DNA from: VRUE01 sp963745915
Lineage (GTDB): Bacteria > Actinomycetota > Thermoleophilia > Solirubrobacterales > 70-9
DNA: 64,000 nucleotides
Assembly: GCA_963745915.1 (NCBI GenBank)
Contig: CAVUZA010000002.1
Coordinates: forward strand, 496,001-560,000
Direction of reading: 5' to 3'
The position numbers and the translations under genes are program-made. The number at the start of each line of letters is the position of its first letter. Within the stretch, counting starts at the first letter, position 1. A model generated the notes under the pieces. The model worked only from the letters and a program-made list of their open reading frames with translations, ran no database searches and was not told the DNA's origin. Shown here piece by piece: positions 30,920 through 38,947 of the stretch.

Positions 30920-31022
30920 TTATTTGTTGGGAACGACAGCGGTACGCTCGTAGATCAGCAGCTTGATCCGGTCGACGAGATTGCTCGCGATCAGCTCCTG
31001 GACGAGGCGGTGGCTGCCGGGG
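30920..31022 (-). pseudogene. Relic of a RibD_C/dihydrofolate-reductase-like gene
   Basis: On the minus strand this stretch reads GSHRLVQELIASNLVD followed by RIKLLIYERTAVVPNK and a stop. The first part is a close match to the conserved C-terminal helix and strand of the bifunctional deaminase-reductase/DHFR-like family (normally followed by P..LG.G.RLF). The rest of that gene is absent. It overlaps the last codons of the DUF2855 gene in another frame, so that gene's 3' end seems to have been joined to this fragment. Confidence 0.5.
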
Positions 31023-32088
31023 GTAGCGAGAGCACGTGGGCGCGGTTGGGGGCGACGCGGCCCTCGAGCACGTCGAGGTAGGCGGCGCGGACGGCGTCGA
31101 AGCCGCTGCCGGGGAGCGGCTCGAGCCACTCGCCGGCCCAGGCGCAGAACGGGTGCCAGGCCTCGGCGACGCGGCTCTCCAGGCCGTCGCGGCCCCAGTC
31201 GGCGGAGCGCTTGGCGACCCGCGTCGGGGCGAAGAAGAAGGTCGGCGTCGGCCCCGGCAGGTCGGCCGCGATGGCGTCGACCCGCTCCCAGTGGGTCACG
31301 CCCACGGTCATGCTGTGGACGAGCCGCTCGCCGTAGTGGTTGTGGACGGCGTCGCGCACGGCGGCATTGCCGGCGATGTCGACGAAGGTCGCCGGGCCGA
31401 GCGGCAGCGAGTCGATCTCCTCGTAGGCGACCGTGCTGCCATAGACGCCGAGGCCGGCGACGAACTCGGCGTTGCCGGCCGAGGTCAGCCCGACCAGCTC
31501 GACCCCGGGCCGTTGGGCGAGCATGAAGGCGGCCGCGAGAGCGGTCTTGCTCGAGGCGCTGGAGACGAGCACCGGCCCGCGCCCGGCCAGGCCCTCGTCG
31601 CCGATCTGGTCGTCGATCAGGAAGGAGGTGAAGAAGAGCGGCCGCAGCAGCATCTGCAGCGCCTCGGTCCCCGCCTCGTAGAAGGGGTCGGCGGTCGTCG
31701 CCAGGTAGCGCTGGTAGGCGGAGGGCAGCTCGGCCCGGTGCGGCGCGGCGTCGACGAAGCCGCTGGCCTCGACCGCCGCCGGGCGCACCAGCAGGTGCGA
31801 GGCGGAGGGCAGGTAGCCGAAGAGGCGGGTGCCGACCTCGACCCCGTCGGCCTCGCTGGCCGCCACCTCGGCGAAGCCCCAGGTCGGCACGATCCCCCAC
31901 CCCTCAGGAGCCGGGAAGAAGTCCCAGTAGGACATCGCCTCGCCGAAGACGGCGTAGGTGACGTTGTTGGCGGTCATCCCGAAGGAGTCGACGCGCAGCA
32001 GCGCCTCCCCCGGACCGACCTGCGGCGAGCCCGCATCCTCGATGCGGCACTCGCGCAGATCGTCGCGGCTGACCTGGAAGGACCTCAG
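30991..32088 (-). CDS. DUF2855 family protein
   Basis: About 365 residues resembling a degenerate medium-chain dehydrogenase/reductase (quinone-oxidoreductase-like) fold. Family stretches include PGEALLRVDSFGMTANNVTYAVFGEAMSYWDFFPA, IVPTWGFAEV, FLIDDQIG, VLVSSASSKTALAAAFML (nucleotide-binding strand) and VGVTHWERV. The 5' end is unclear: homology begins at AVLRSFQVSRDD but there is no ATG, GTG or TTG in frame after the upstream gene, so a CTG (32088) or a small indel is likely. The natural C-terminus is near HVLSL; the last codons run into a foreign fragment. Confidence 0.75.
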   Translation of the reverse strand: MRSFQVSRDDLRECRIEDAGSPQVGPGEALLRVDSFGMTANNVTYAVFGEAMSYWDFFPAPEGWGIVPTWGFAEVAASEADGVEVGTRLFGYLPSASHLLVRPAAVEASGFVDAAPHRAELPSAYQRYLATTADPFYEAGTEALQMLLRPLFFTSFLIDDQIGDEGLAGRGPVLVSSASSKTALAAAFMLAQRPGVELVGLTSAGNAEFVAGLGVYGSTVAYEEIDSLPLGPATFVDIAGNAAVRDAVHNHYGERLVHSMTVGVTHWERVDAIAADLPGPTPTFFFAPTRVAKRSADWGRDGLESRVAEAWHPFCAWAGEWLEPLPGSGFDAVRAAYLDVLEGRVAPNRAHVLSLPPAATASSRS

Positions 32089-32105
32089 AACGGCAAGGCC
32101 CCCGC

Positions 32106-32594
32106 TCAGCGGCCCTTGCGGGCGAAGAAGCTGAGGAAGCAGGCGCCGTGTTCGAACTGCCCGGTCTGCATCAACCGACCGGTCTCGTCCCAGAGCAGCT
32201 CGAGCTTGGCGCGGAAGGTCTCCTTGCCCTGCTTGAAGGAGAGCGGCTTGCCGACGAACAGGCCGTTCTTCAGGTTGGCGACGGCGTAGCGGCCGCCGAT
32301 CTTGCGGTACTTCACCACCGGGGGCCTGCTGGTCAGCCGGATCGGCGCCGTGCCGCAGGCTTCGACCTCGTCCTCGCCGGGCACGAGCACGAGGTTGACC
32401 ACCTTGGTGCCCTTCTTCGAGAGCGACAGCGCCCCGCGCTTGGTGTTGTCGAAGAGGTTCTGGAAGTTCCACTTGCCGCCGGCCGGCTTCGAGTAGGCGG
32501 AGGCCTGCGCGGCGAAACCGAGGAGCAGCACGGTGCAGGCGGCAACCGCGATGCCGAGCAGCGACGCGCGGGAGATTCGGGCGGCGGCGAACAC
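32106..32594 (-). CDS. Small secreted protein, unknown function
   Basis: A 162-residue protein with a signal peptide (LLGIAVAACTVLLLGFAAQASA) and a basic mature part (SKKGTKVVNLVLVPGEDEVEACGTAP...FRAKLELLWDETGRLMQTGQFEHGACFLSFFARKGR) with two cysteines. I chose GTG 32594, since the ATG at 32654 lies inside a long hairpin and would give an unusual charged pre-sequence. It is followed by the DUF2855 gene. I do not recognise the family. Confidence 0.6.
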   Translation of the reverse strand: MFAAARISRASLLGIAVAACTVLLLGFAAQASAYSKPAGGKWNFQNLFDNTKRGALSLSKKGTKVVNLVLVPGEDEVEACGTAPIRLTSRPPVVKYRKIGGRYAVANLKNGLFVGKPLSFKQGKETFRAKLELLWDETGRLMQTGQFEHGACFLSFFARKGR

Positions 32595-32628
32595 GGCCGG
32601 CACGCTACCAAGAAGGCCAACCGGCACG

Positions 32629-32675
32629 TTCCGGTGCGCCTTATGCACCCCCACGGTGCATAAGGCGCACCGGAA
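32629..32675. repeat. Perfect 21-bp hairpin in a divergent intergenic region
   Basis: The arms 32629-32649 and 32655-32675 are perfectly complementary around the 5-base loop CCCAC. Same design as the hairpin at 4636, but here it lies upstream of both neighbours (secreted protein on minus, response regulator on plus), so it is not an ordinary terminator unless an unseen transcript ends here. Confidence 0.6.
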
Positions 32676-32704
32676 GGCCGGGGGTGGGCCGTAGGATCAC
32701 CGCG

Positions 32705-33379
32705 ATGCGGATCCTGATCGTCGAGGACGAGGTGGGGATCGCCGACTTCCTCGAGCGCGGCCTGGGCGCCGAGGGCTATGAGGTCGCCGTCGCCGGCGAC
32801 GGCGAGAGCGGCGCGCGGCTGGCGCTCGACCCCTCGGTCGACCTCGTCGTGCTCGATCGGATGCTGCCCGGCGCCGACGGGCTCGAGGTCCTGGACCGGG
32901 TTCGCCGCGCCCGCCCGGCGCTGCCGGTGATCATGCTCACCGCCCGGGCCGAGGTCGCCGACCGGGTCGAGGGGCTGGACAGCGGCGCCACCGACTACCT
33001 CACCAAGCCCTTCGCCTTCGAGGAGCTGCTGGCCCGGGTCAGGGCGCGGCTGCGGGACGGCGGCGCCGGCGCCGAGACCGCCCTGGAGGCGGCCGGGATC
33101 CGGCTCGACCTGGTCGCCCGCGAGGCCCACCGCGAGGGGGTGGCGACGCGTCTCCCGCAGCGCGAGGCCGACCTGCTCGCCTACCTGATGCGCAGCGCCG
33201 GCAGGGTCTGCTCGCGCGAGGAGATCCTCGCCGCGGTCTGGGGATACGACCACGACCCGGGCACCAACGTCGTCCAGGTCTACGTCGGCTACCTGCGCCG
33301 CAAGCTCGACCGGCCGGGCTCGCCGGCGCCGATCCAGACGGTGCGCGGGGCCGGCTACCGGCTGCGGGAGGAGCGGTGA
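32705..33379 (+). CDS. OmpR/PhoB-family response regulator
   Basis: A receiver domain (residues 1-115) with acidic pocket EDE, phospho-acceptor Asp in LVVLDRMLPG, Thr in IMLTARAE and Lys in DYLTKPF is followed by a winged-helix DNA-binding domain (LPQREADLLAYLMRSAGRVCSREEILAAVWGYDHDPGTNVVQVYVGYLRRKLD). It is the first gene of a six-gene run. Its stop overlaps the GTG of the histidine kinase, the expected cognate sensor. Confidence 0.93.
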   Translation: MRILIVEDEVGIADFLERGLGAEGYEVAVAGDGESGARLALDPSVDLVVLDRMLPGADGLEVLDRVRRARPALPVIMLTARAEVADRVEGLDSGATDYLTKPFAFEELLARVRARLRDGGAGAETALEAAGIRLDLVAREAHREGVATRLPQREADLLAYLMRSAGRVCSREEILAAVWGYDHDPGTNVVQVYVGYLRRKLDRPGSPAPIQTVRGAGYRLREER

Positions 33380-34507
33380 GGGCGCGCTGGCAGGGGCTGG
33401 GCCTGCGCGGCCGCCTGGCGCTCTCGATCGCGGCGATCGTCGTCGTCGCCTTCGGCGTCGTCCTCGTCACCGTGCGCGCCGAGATGTCGCGCGAGGCGGC
33501 GGTGATCGACCGCGAGGAGGCGCGCGACGCGCTGGCGCCGCGGCCGGCCGGCGAGGAGGGCCGCGAGCCGGGGTCGGAGTCGCCGATCGGCGACGCCCAG
33601 GCCGAGGTCGAGAAGACCTTCCTCCTGGTCGGCTCGGCGGCGCTGCTCGCGGCGCTGCTCGCCGGCTACCTGCTGGCGGCGCGCACCGCGGCGCCGCTGC
33701 AGCCGCTTCGCCGCCACCGCCACCGCGGTCGACGGCGGCGACCTCAGCCCGCGGATCGAGGCCGACCCCGGGTCGGCGGCGGAGCTGCGCACCCTCGCCG
33801 AGGCCTTCAACAACATGCTCGACCGGCTGCAGGACGCCTTCGCCCGCCAGCGCGCCTTCGTCTCCGACGCCTCGCACGAGCTGCGCAGCCCGCTGACCGC
33901 GGTCCGCGGCCAGATCGAAGTCCTCGCCCGCGCCGAGTCGCCCGACGCGGCCGAGGTGAAGCGGATCGAGGCGGCGACCCTGGCCGAGCTGAGCCGGGTC
34001 GAACGCCTGGTCGACGAGCTGCTCACCCTGGCCCGGCTCGACGAGGGGGCAGGGGTCGCGCGCCGCGAGCTCGACGCCACCGCCCTCCTGCGCGAGGCGG
34101 TCGCCGCCGCCCCCGGGGGCGCGACGGTCGGCGAGCTGGCTGGCGGCCGGCTCGAGGCCGACCCCGAGGCGATCGGCCGCGTGGTCCGCAACCTGGTCGA
34201 GAACGGGCGCCGCCACGCCGGCCCGGACGGCACCGTCTCGGTCTCCTCGGCGGCGGACGGCGACAGGCTGCTGGTCCACGTCGACGACGACGGGCCGGGG
34301 ATTCCCGCCGCCGAGCGGGAGCGGGTCTTCGACCGCTTCCAGCGCAGCGACGCCGCCCGCGACCGCGCCGCGGGCGGGGCCGGGCTGGGGCTGGCGATCT
34401 GCCGCTCGGTCGTCGCCTCCCACGGCGGCCGGATCTGGGCCGGGCGGTCGCCGCTCGGCGGCGCCCGGATCGGCTTCGAGCTGCCCGGGCTGCGGCCGGG
34501 AACCTAA
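33376..34507 (+). CDS. Sensor histidine kinase (frameshifted)
   Basis: Two transmembrane helices (about residues 14-34 and 78-99) flank a short extracytoplasmic loop of ~40 residues, followed by HAMP (FAATATAVDGGDLSPRIEADPGSAAELRTLAEAFNNML). The HisKA phospho-His is in FVSDASHELRSPLTAV. The ATPase domain has NLVENGRRHA (N box), DDDGPGIP (G1) and GAGLGLAICRSVV (G2). One extra C near 33706 disrupts the frame at the start of HAMP; repaired length is 376 residues. The short sensor loop suggests membrane or redox-proximal sensing rather than a large ligand. Confidence 0.85.
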
Positions 34508-34563
34508 GAGAACTCTCACCGGGCGCTTAGCGGGGATGTAGGGGGCGGGCCGAAGATCGCGCC

Positions 34564-35187
34564 ATGTTCGACTCCCAGGCGACGGTCGCCAGCGCCGAAA
34601 CGAGCCGCCCCCTCCCCCGCTCCGGCGGCGTCGCCGGCAACGCCCGCCTCACCGGCGCGGTCGCCGTCGCCCTGCTCGTCCTGCTCGCCGCCGAGGGGGC
34701 GACGATCCCCTTCATCGGCCAGCTGCTCGGCCCGCACATGTTCATCGGCCTGCTGCTGATCCCGCCGGTGGCGCTGAAGACGATGAGCACCGGCTACCGC
34801 TTCGCCCGCTACTACACCGGCAGCCGGCCCTACGTCCGCAAGGGGCCACCGCCGACGGCGCTCCGCGTCCTCGCCCCGGGCGTCGTCCTCACCACGCTCG
34901 CCGTCTTCGGCACCGGCGTCGCCCTGCTCCTCGCCGGGCCGCCCAGCGAGACGCTGATCTTCGCCCACAAGCTGAGCTTCATCGCCTGGATCGCGCTGAT
35001 GGCGGTCCACGTGCTCGGCCACCTGCTCGAGTTGCCCGGCCTGGCGAGCGCCGACTGGCGCCGCGACGGCCCGCCCGAGGCGCGCCTGGCCGGCGCCGGG
35101 CTGCGGGCGAGCGTCGTGGCGGCGGCGGTCGCCGCGGGCTTGGCGCTCGCCCTGTTCGCCTACTCGGCCGGGGGGCCGTGGCTGTGA
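34564..35187 (+). CDS. Membrane protein, cytochrome-b-like (haem binding likely)
   Basis: A 207-residue protein with four or five hydrophobic helices. Histidines lie in helix positions typical of b-haem ligands: GPHMFIGLLLIPPVALKT, FAHKLSFIAWIALMAVHVLGHLLEL. STGYRFARYYTG between helices is conserved in such proteins. It has the look of a b561/ferric-reductase-like electron carrier. It lies 56 bases after the sensor kinase and overlaps the next gene (GTGA). Haem binding is inferred from spacing, not proven. Confidence 0.65.
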   Translation: MFDSQATVASAETSRPLPRSGGVAGNARLTGAVAVALLVLLAAEGATIPFIGQLLGPHMFIGLLLIPPVALKTMSTGYRFARYYTGSRPYVRKGPPPTALRVLAPGVVLTTLAVFGTGVALLLAGPPSETLIFAHKLSFIAWIALMAVHVLGHLLELPGLASADWRRDGPPEARLAGAGLRASVVAAAVAAGLALALFAYSAGGPWL

Positions 35188-35579
35188 GCGTCGACCCGGC
35201 CCGCCGCGAGGCGCTGAAGCGCGACGCCTGGCGCCGGCTGGCGGCCCAGCGCCGCCACGTCGGCATCCTGCGCGGCCGCGTGGTGGCGACCTCGATGATC
35301 TGCTTCGCGCTGCTCTGGGGCATCGTCTTCGCCCAGATGGCGACCGGCCACGACCCGGTGCTGAGCGGCAAGGAAAAGACGATCGCCGCGCAGAGCCCGA
35401 GGGCGGGCGAGGAACAGGTCGAAACCACCGACCCGCGGGAACTCGAACCCGAACCGGAATTGCGCGAGCCGGAGACCGAGGCGGAACTCGAATTCCAGGA
35501 ACCGGAAGCGGAATTCGAAGAAGTCGAACCGGAATTCGTCGAACCGGAACCGGAACCGCTCGAAACCGCGCAGTCATGA
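35184..35579 (+). CDS. Single-pass protein with acidic Glu/Pro-rich tail
   Basis: About 131 residues. A basic N-terminus (ARREALKRDAWRRLAAQRRHVGILRGR) precedes one transmembrane helix (VVATSMICFALLWGIVFAQMATG), followed by a ~75-residue extracytoplasmic tail made of Glu, Pro and a few hydrophobics in imperfect EPE repeats. By charge rule the tail is outside. The start overlaps the upstream stop (GTGA) and the stop overlaps the ApbE start (ATGA). Unknown function; possibly an assembly or scaffold subunit of the neighbouring redox membrane proteins. Confidence 0.65.
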   Translation: MSVDPARREALKRDAWRRLAAQRRHVGILRGRVVATSMICFALLWGIVFAQMATGHDPVLSGKEKTIAAQSPRAGEEQVETTDPRELEPEPELREPETEAELEFQEPEAEFEEVEPEFVEPEPEPLETAQS

Positions 35580-36520
35580 GCGCCGAGGCGGTCGAGACCT
35601 TCGAGTGCTTCGGCGGGCGCTGCGCCGTGCGGGCCGCCGGCCGTGACGCCGAGGCGGCGGGGCGGGCGGTGCGCGCCGGGCGGCGGGCGCTGCTCGACGC
35701 CCACGAGGCGCTCTCCCGCTTCGACCCCGAGAGCGAGCTGTCGCGGCTGAACCGCGACCCGCGGCCGGCGGTCCCGGCCTCGCCCCTGCTGCGCGCCGTG
35801 GTCGCGGCCGCCCTGACCGCCGGCCGGCGCAGCGGCGGCCTGGTCGACGCCACCCTGGTCGCCGAGATCGAGGCGGCCGGCTACGCCGAGTCGCGCTCCT
35901 TCGGCGCCGGCGCCGGCGCACCCACCGCGGCGGATGGCGCCCGCCACCCCGCCGGGCCGAGCGCCCGCGCCGGCTGGCGCCGGCTGGCGGTCGACGCGGA
36001 GGCGGGGACGGTGATCCGGCCGCCCGGCGTCAAGATCGACCCCGGCGGCATCGCCAAGGGGCTGCTGGCCGACCTGGTCGGCGCCTCGCTGGCCGGCTTC
36101 GCCAGCTTCGCGGTCGAGTGCTGCGGCGACCTGCGGGTCGGCGGCACCGCGGGGCGGGAGCGGAAGGTCCTGGTCGCCGACCCGGACGGCGGCGAGCCGC
36201 TGCGCGAGCTGCGAATCGCCGACGGGGCGGTGGCGAGCAGCGGCATCACGCGCCGCGCCTGGCGCGGCGCCGACGGGCGGCCCGCCCACCAGATCCTCGA
36301 TCCGCGCAGCGGCCGGCCGGCCTTCACCGGCGTCGTGCAGGCGACCGCGCTGGCGCCCAGCGGCCTGCTCGCCGAGACCCTGGCCAAGTCGGCGCTGCTC
36401 GCCGGCCCCGAGCGCGCCGCGTCGCAGCTGCCGTTCGGCGGCGTCGTGGTCGAGGAGGGCGGCGCGGTGCGGGACGTCGCCGCACCCCGGTCCCCGGCCC
36501 CGGCGGCGCGCGTCGCGTGA
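35576..36520 (+). CDS. apbE: FAD:protein FMN transferase (ApbE)
   Basis: About 314 residues. The ApbE pattern is visible: DAHEALSRFDPESELSRLN (N-terminal), VKIDPGGIAKGLLADLV (Mg/FAD site), FASFAVECCGDLRVGG, ASSGITRRAWRG and HQILDPRSGRPA. These enzymes attach FMN covalently to Thr or Ser of extracytoplasmic flavoproteins. ATG overlaps the stop of the upstream gene. No FMN-binding-domain substrate with an obvious S/T-GA-S/T motif is visible in this operon, which is odd. The mature enzyme lacks a clear lipobox in its first residues. Confidence 0.88.
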   Translation: MSAEAVETFECFGGRCAVRAAGRDAEAAGRAVRAGRRALLDAHEALSRFDPESELSRLNRDPRPAVPASPLLRAVVAAALTAGRRSGGLVDATLVAEIEAAGYAESRSFGAGAGAPTAADGARHPAGPSARAGWRRLAVDAEAGTVIRPPGVKIDPGGIAKGLLADLVGASLAGFASFAVECCGDLRVGGTAGRERKVLVADPDGGEPLRELRIADGAVASSGITRRAWRGADGRPAHQILDPRSGRPAFTGVVQATALAPSGLLAETLAKSALLAGPERAASQLPFGGVVVEEGGAVRDVAAPRSPAPAARVA

Positions 36521-37065
36521 ACGTCGGCACCCACCTCTTCTGGATCACCAGCCGGGCCGCGGGCGGCGCCGCGCTGCTGCTCGCCAGCGCCGCCGTCGCG
36601 GCCGGGCTGATGATCGGCGCCCGCAACCGGGCCGGCGGCTCGAGTAAGCGCGACCTGCGGGCGATCCACGAGGCGCTCTCGCTGAGCGCCCTGGCGATGG
36701 TCGCTCTGCACGGCCTCGCGCTGCTCGGCGACTCCTACCTGAACCCCGACCCGGCCGGGATCGCGATCCCCTTCGTCGGCGCCTACCGGCCGCTCTGGAC
36801 CGGCCTCGGGATCGTCGCCGGCTACGGCCTGGCGGCGCTCGGGCTCACCTACTACCTGCGCGACCGGATCGGCGCCGCCCGCTGGCGCCGCCTGCACCGC
36901 CTCACCGCCGCCTTCTGGCTGCTGGCGATCGCCCACGCCGCCGGCGCCGGCAGCGACGCCACCCAGTGGTGGTTCCTGATCGCCGCCGGCGCCACCGTCG
37001 TCCCCGCCTTCCTGCTGCTGACCCTGCGCTGGCTCGGCGATGAGCCCGAGCCGTGTCGCACTTAG
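36517..37065 (+). CDS. Ferric-reductase-like transmembrane protein
   Basis: A 182-residue protein with five or six helices and histidines in conserved places (LRAIHEALSLSALAMVALHGLALLGD, WRRLHRLTAAFWLLAIAHAAGAG). This is the layout of the ferric-reductase-like/MsrQ haem-b domain. GTG start overlaps the ApbE stop (GTGA). As last gene of the run RR-HK-cytochrome-tail protein-ApbE-reductase, it probably passes electrons across the membrane to a flavinylated partner (inference). Two hairpins follow. Confidence 0.75.
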   Translation: MNVGTHLFWITSRAAGGAALLLASAAVAAGLMIGARNRAGGSSKRDLRAIHEALSLSALAMVALHGLALLGDSYLNPDPAGIAIPFVGAYRPLWTGLGIVAGYGLAALGLTYYLRDRIGAARWRRLHRLTAAFWLLAIAHAAGAGSDATQWWFLIAAGATVVPAFLLLTLRWLGDEPEPCRT

Positions 37066-37074
37066 ACGAGCAGT

Positions 37075-37094
37075 TCCACGGCGACTGCCGTGGA
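37075..37094. terminator. Short hairpin after the redox operon
   Basis: TCCACGGC/GCCGTGGA (37075-37082 with 37087-37094) is a perfect 8-bp stem with a GACT tetraloop, 9 bases after the last stop of the operon. It is likely the operon terminator, although only C-rich sequence follows. Confidence 0.5.
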
Positions 37095-37137
37095 GACTCC
37101 CCCAGACCTGAGCGAGCGGTTCGTGTGCCTGGCGAGA

Positions 37138-37189
37138 CGCCGAGTGATCGATTTGCCCCCGTATTCGAGGGTCAAACGATCACTCGGCG
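37138..37189. terminator. Hairpin between convergent genes, related to the one at 29571
   Basis: The outer arms 37138-37150 and 37177-37189 form a perfect 13-bp stem. An inner partly paired core (TTTGCCCCC with GAGGGTCAAA) extends it. The inner and outer sequence resembles the 29571 hairpin (GTGA...CCCC-loop-GGGGTCAAA...TCAC). It lies between the redox operon and the convergent YdeI-like gene. Confidence 0.6.
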
Positions 37190-37235
37190 ACGTCCGCGAC
37201 GCAGAGGTCGAGGTTCTACGCGTGTGAGCGCAGCC

Positions 37236-37502
37236 CTACCGGCCGTTGCGCTCGCGGTGCTGGCAGCCGGGCCAGCAGCAGGGGCGGCGCATGCCTTCCT
37301 CCAGCTCTTCCCGGGTCCGGCGGATGCGGCGCTCGCGGGTCGGCTGGCGCTTCGCGTCCTCGACCCAGCAGATGAACTCGTTGCGGGCCAGCGGCGTGAT
37401 GTCCTGCCAGGCGTCGAGCGCGGTGACGCTGCCGACCAGCGCCTGGCGCAGGTCGGCGGGCAGCTCGTGCACCACGCCGCCCGGGACTGCCTGACCGCTC
37501 AC
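37236..37502 (-). CDS. YdeI/OmpD-associated (bacteriocin-protection-like) protein
   Basis: An 88-residue protein with the C-terminal YdeI/OmdA helical motif LPARNEFICWVEDAKRQPTRERRIRRTREELEEG (here LARNEFICW...), preceded by a short helix (VVHELPADLRQALV) and followed by a Cys pair (CCWPGC). Members are implicated in resistance to peptides but the mechanism is unclear. The GTG start at 37502 overlaps the stop of the glycosylase gene (GTGA). Confidence 0.72.
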   Translation of the reverse strand: MSGQAVPGGVVHELPADLRQALVGSVTALDAWQDITPLARNEFICWVEDAKRQPTRERRIRRTREELEEGMRRPCCWPGCQHRERNGR

Positions 37503-38113
37503 GGGACCATGGTAGTGGCCCCCGCCGGGCGGGCGATGACCCCGGCCTCGGCGGCCGGCGCCGCGTAGGCGGCGGCGAGCGTGGCGACCGTCTCGTGGGC
37601 GTTGAGGCCGCTCGGGTTGGGGACCACCCAGAGCGCCGCGCCGGACCAGCGCTCGGCGCTGGCCAGCGTCTCCGGCTGGCGGCCGAGCGCCGCGCCGCGC
37701 TCGCCGAAGGCGTCGCGGTAGGCGGAGATGCCGGCGACCGCGACGACCCGCGGGCGACGCTCGGCGACCAGCCGGCGCAGCCGCTCGCCGCCCTCCTGCA
37801 GCTCCTCGCGCGAGAGCTCGGAGGCGCGCGCCGTGGCCCGCCGCACCAGGTTGGTGATGCCGACGCCGCGGGCGATGAGCTGGGCGCGATCCTCGGCGGT
37901 CATCCCCGCGACCCGGTCTACCTCGTGCTCGCTGATGCCGGCCGCCGCCAGCGCCGGGTAGAAGCGGTTGGTCGGGTGGGCGAAGTGGGTCCCGACCGCA
38001 GCCGTCCAGAGCCCCGGGTTGATGCCGACGAAGAGCAGCTTCAGCCCCGGCCCGATCAGGTCGTCGACCTCGCAGCCGCGAAACGCCTCGAGCTCCGCCC
38101 GGGTGAACCTCAT
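37499..38113 (-). CDS. mug: G/U mismatch-specific uracil-DNA glycosylase
   Basis: A 204-residue MUG/TDG-family glycosylase that excises uracil or thymine opposite guanine. The catalytic N-terminal GINPGLWTAAVGTHFAHPTNRFYPAL is complete, and the DNA-intercalating loop NPSGLNAH is present. ATG 38113 begins MRFTRAELEAF. The gene is coupled to the YdeI-like gene downstream. Confidence 0.9.
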   Translation of the reverse strand: MRFTRAELEAFRGCEVDDLIGPGLKLLFVGINPGLWTAAVGTHFAHPTNRFYPALAAAGISEHEVDRVAGMTAEDRAQLIARGVGITNLVRRATARASELSREELQEGGERLRRLVAERRPRVVAVAGISAYRDAFGERGAALGRQPETLASAERWSGAALWVVPNPSGLNAHETVATLAAAYAAPAAEAGVIARPAGATTMVP

Positions 38114-38176
38114 GGCGAGATCCTGCCTGAGCGACGCCGCTCGGGTCGCGCGGACAGGCCGGCATGAAGCCCGCTC

Positions 38177-38218
38177 CATCGGGGTAAGCCCGCATCCAGA
38201 GGCGGAGATACCCCGATG
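38177..38218. promoter_or_regulatory. 10-bp inverted repeat covering a start codon
   Basis: CATCGGGGTA (38177-38186) and TACCCCGATG (38209-38218) are perfectly complementary, with a 22-base spacer. The right arm contains the ATG at 38216 of the phosphoribosyltransferase gene. A hairpin here would hide the start; an operator is also possible. Confidence 0.4.
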
Positions 38219-38929
38219 AATCGGGCCGGCGGCGAAAGCAGAATCGACGCAGCGAACGTGAACCACGTGGCAACAGAGCCCGACACCCGCTTCGCCGACC
38301 GGCAGGACGCGGGCCGCCAGCTGGCCGAGCGCCTGCTGCCGCTGGCGCCCGCGCGGCCGCTGGTCCTCGCCCTGCCCCGCGGCGGCGTCCCGGTCGCCCG
38401 CGAGGTGGCGCTCGCGCTCGGCGCCCAGCTCGACATCCTCGCCGTGCGCAAGCTCGGCGCTCCCCACAACCCCGAGTACGGGATCGGCGCGGTGGCCGAG
38501 GATGGCAGCCGCGTGATCGACCCCGAGGCGGTCTCGGCGCTGGGCATCGACGGCGGCGTGCTCGAATCGATCGTCGGCCGGGAGGCGGACGAGCTGCGCC
38601 GCCGGGTCGCCCTCTACCGCGGCGAGCGCGCCCCGCTCGAGCTGCGCGGCCGGACCGTGATCGTCGTCGACGATGGCGTCGCCACCGGGGTCACCGACGC
38701 CGCCGCGCTGCGCGCCGCCAGGCGGCGCGGGCCCGAGCGCCTCGTGCTCGCCGTGCCGGTCTGCGCGCCGGACTCGGCCGGGCGGCTGCGCGAGTACGCG
38801 GACGAGGTCGTCTGCCTGCAGGCTCCGGCGCCCTTCTACGGCGTGGGACAGTGGTACAGCGACTTCTCCCAGGTCTCCGACGAGCAGGTCGTCGAGACCC
38901 TGGAGGAGTTCCGCGACGACGCAGCTTGA
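38216..38929 (+). CDS. Phosphoribosyltransferase family protein
   Basis: About 237 residues. The PRPP-binding loop is VIVVDDGVATGVTDAAALRAAR, and the start of the fold is FADRQDAGRQLAERLLPLAP..VLALPRGGVPVAREVALALGAQLDIL. NPEYGIGAVAEDGS is characteristic of the actinobacterial PRT group often annotated with erythromycin-esterase or universal stress context. Whether it salvages a base or is regulatory is unknown. The start is ATG 38216; GTG near 38267 is an alternative that frees the hairpin. Confidence 0.8.
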   Translation: MNRAGGESRIDAANVNHVATEPDTRFADRQDAGRQLAERLLPLAPARPLVLALPRGGVPVAREVALALGAQLDILAVRKLGAPHNPEYGIGAVAEDGSRVIDPEAVSALGIDGGVLESIVGREADELRRRVALYRGERAPLELRGRTVIVVDDGVATGVTDAAALRAARRRGPERLVLAVPVCAPDSAGRLREYADEVVCLQAPAPFYGVGQWYSDFSQVSDEQVVETLEEFRDDAA

Positions 38930-38947
38930 GGGCTACGCTTGCCCGCG

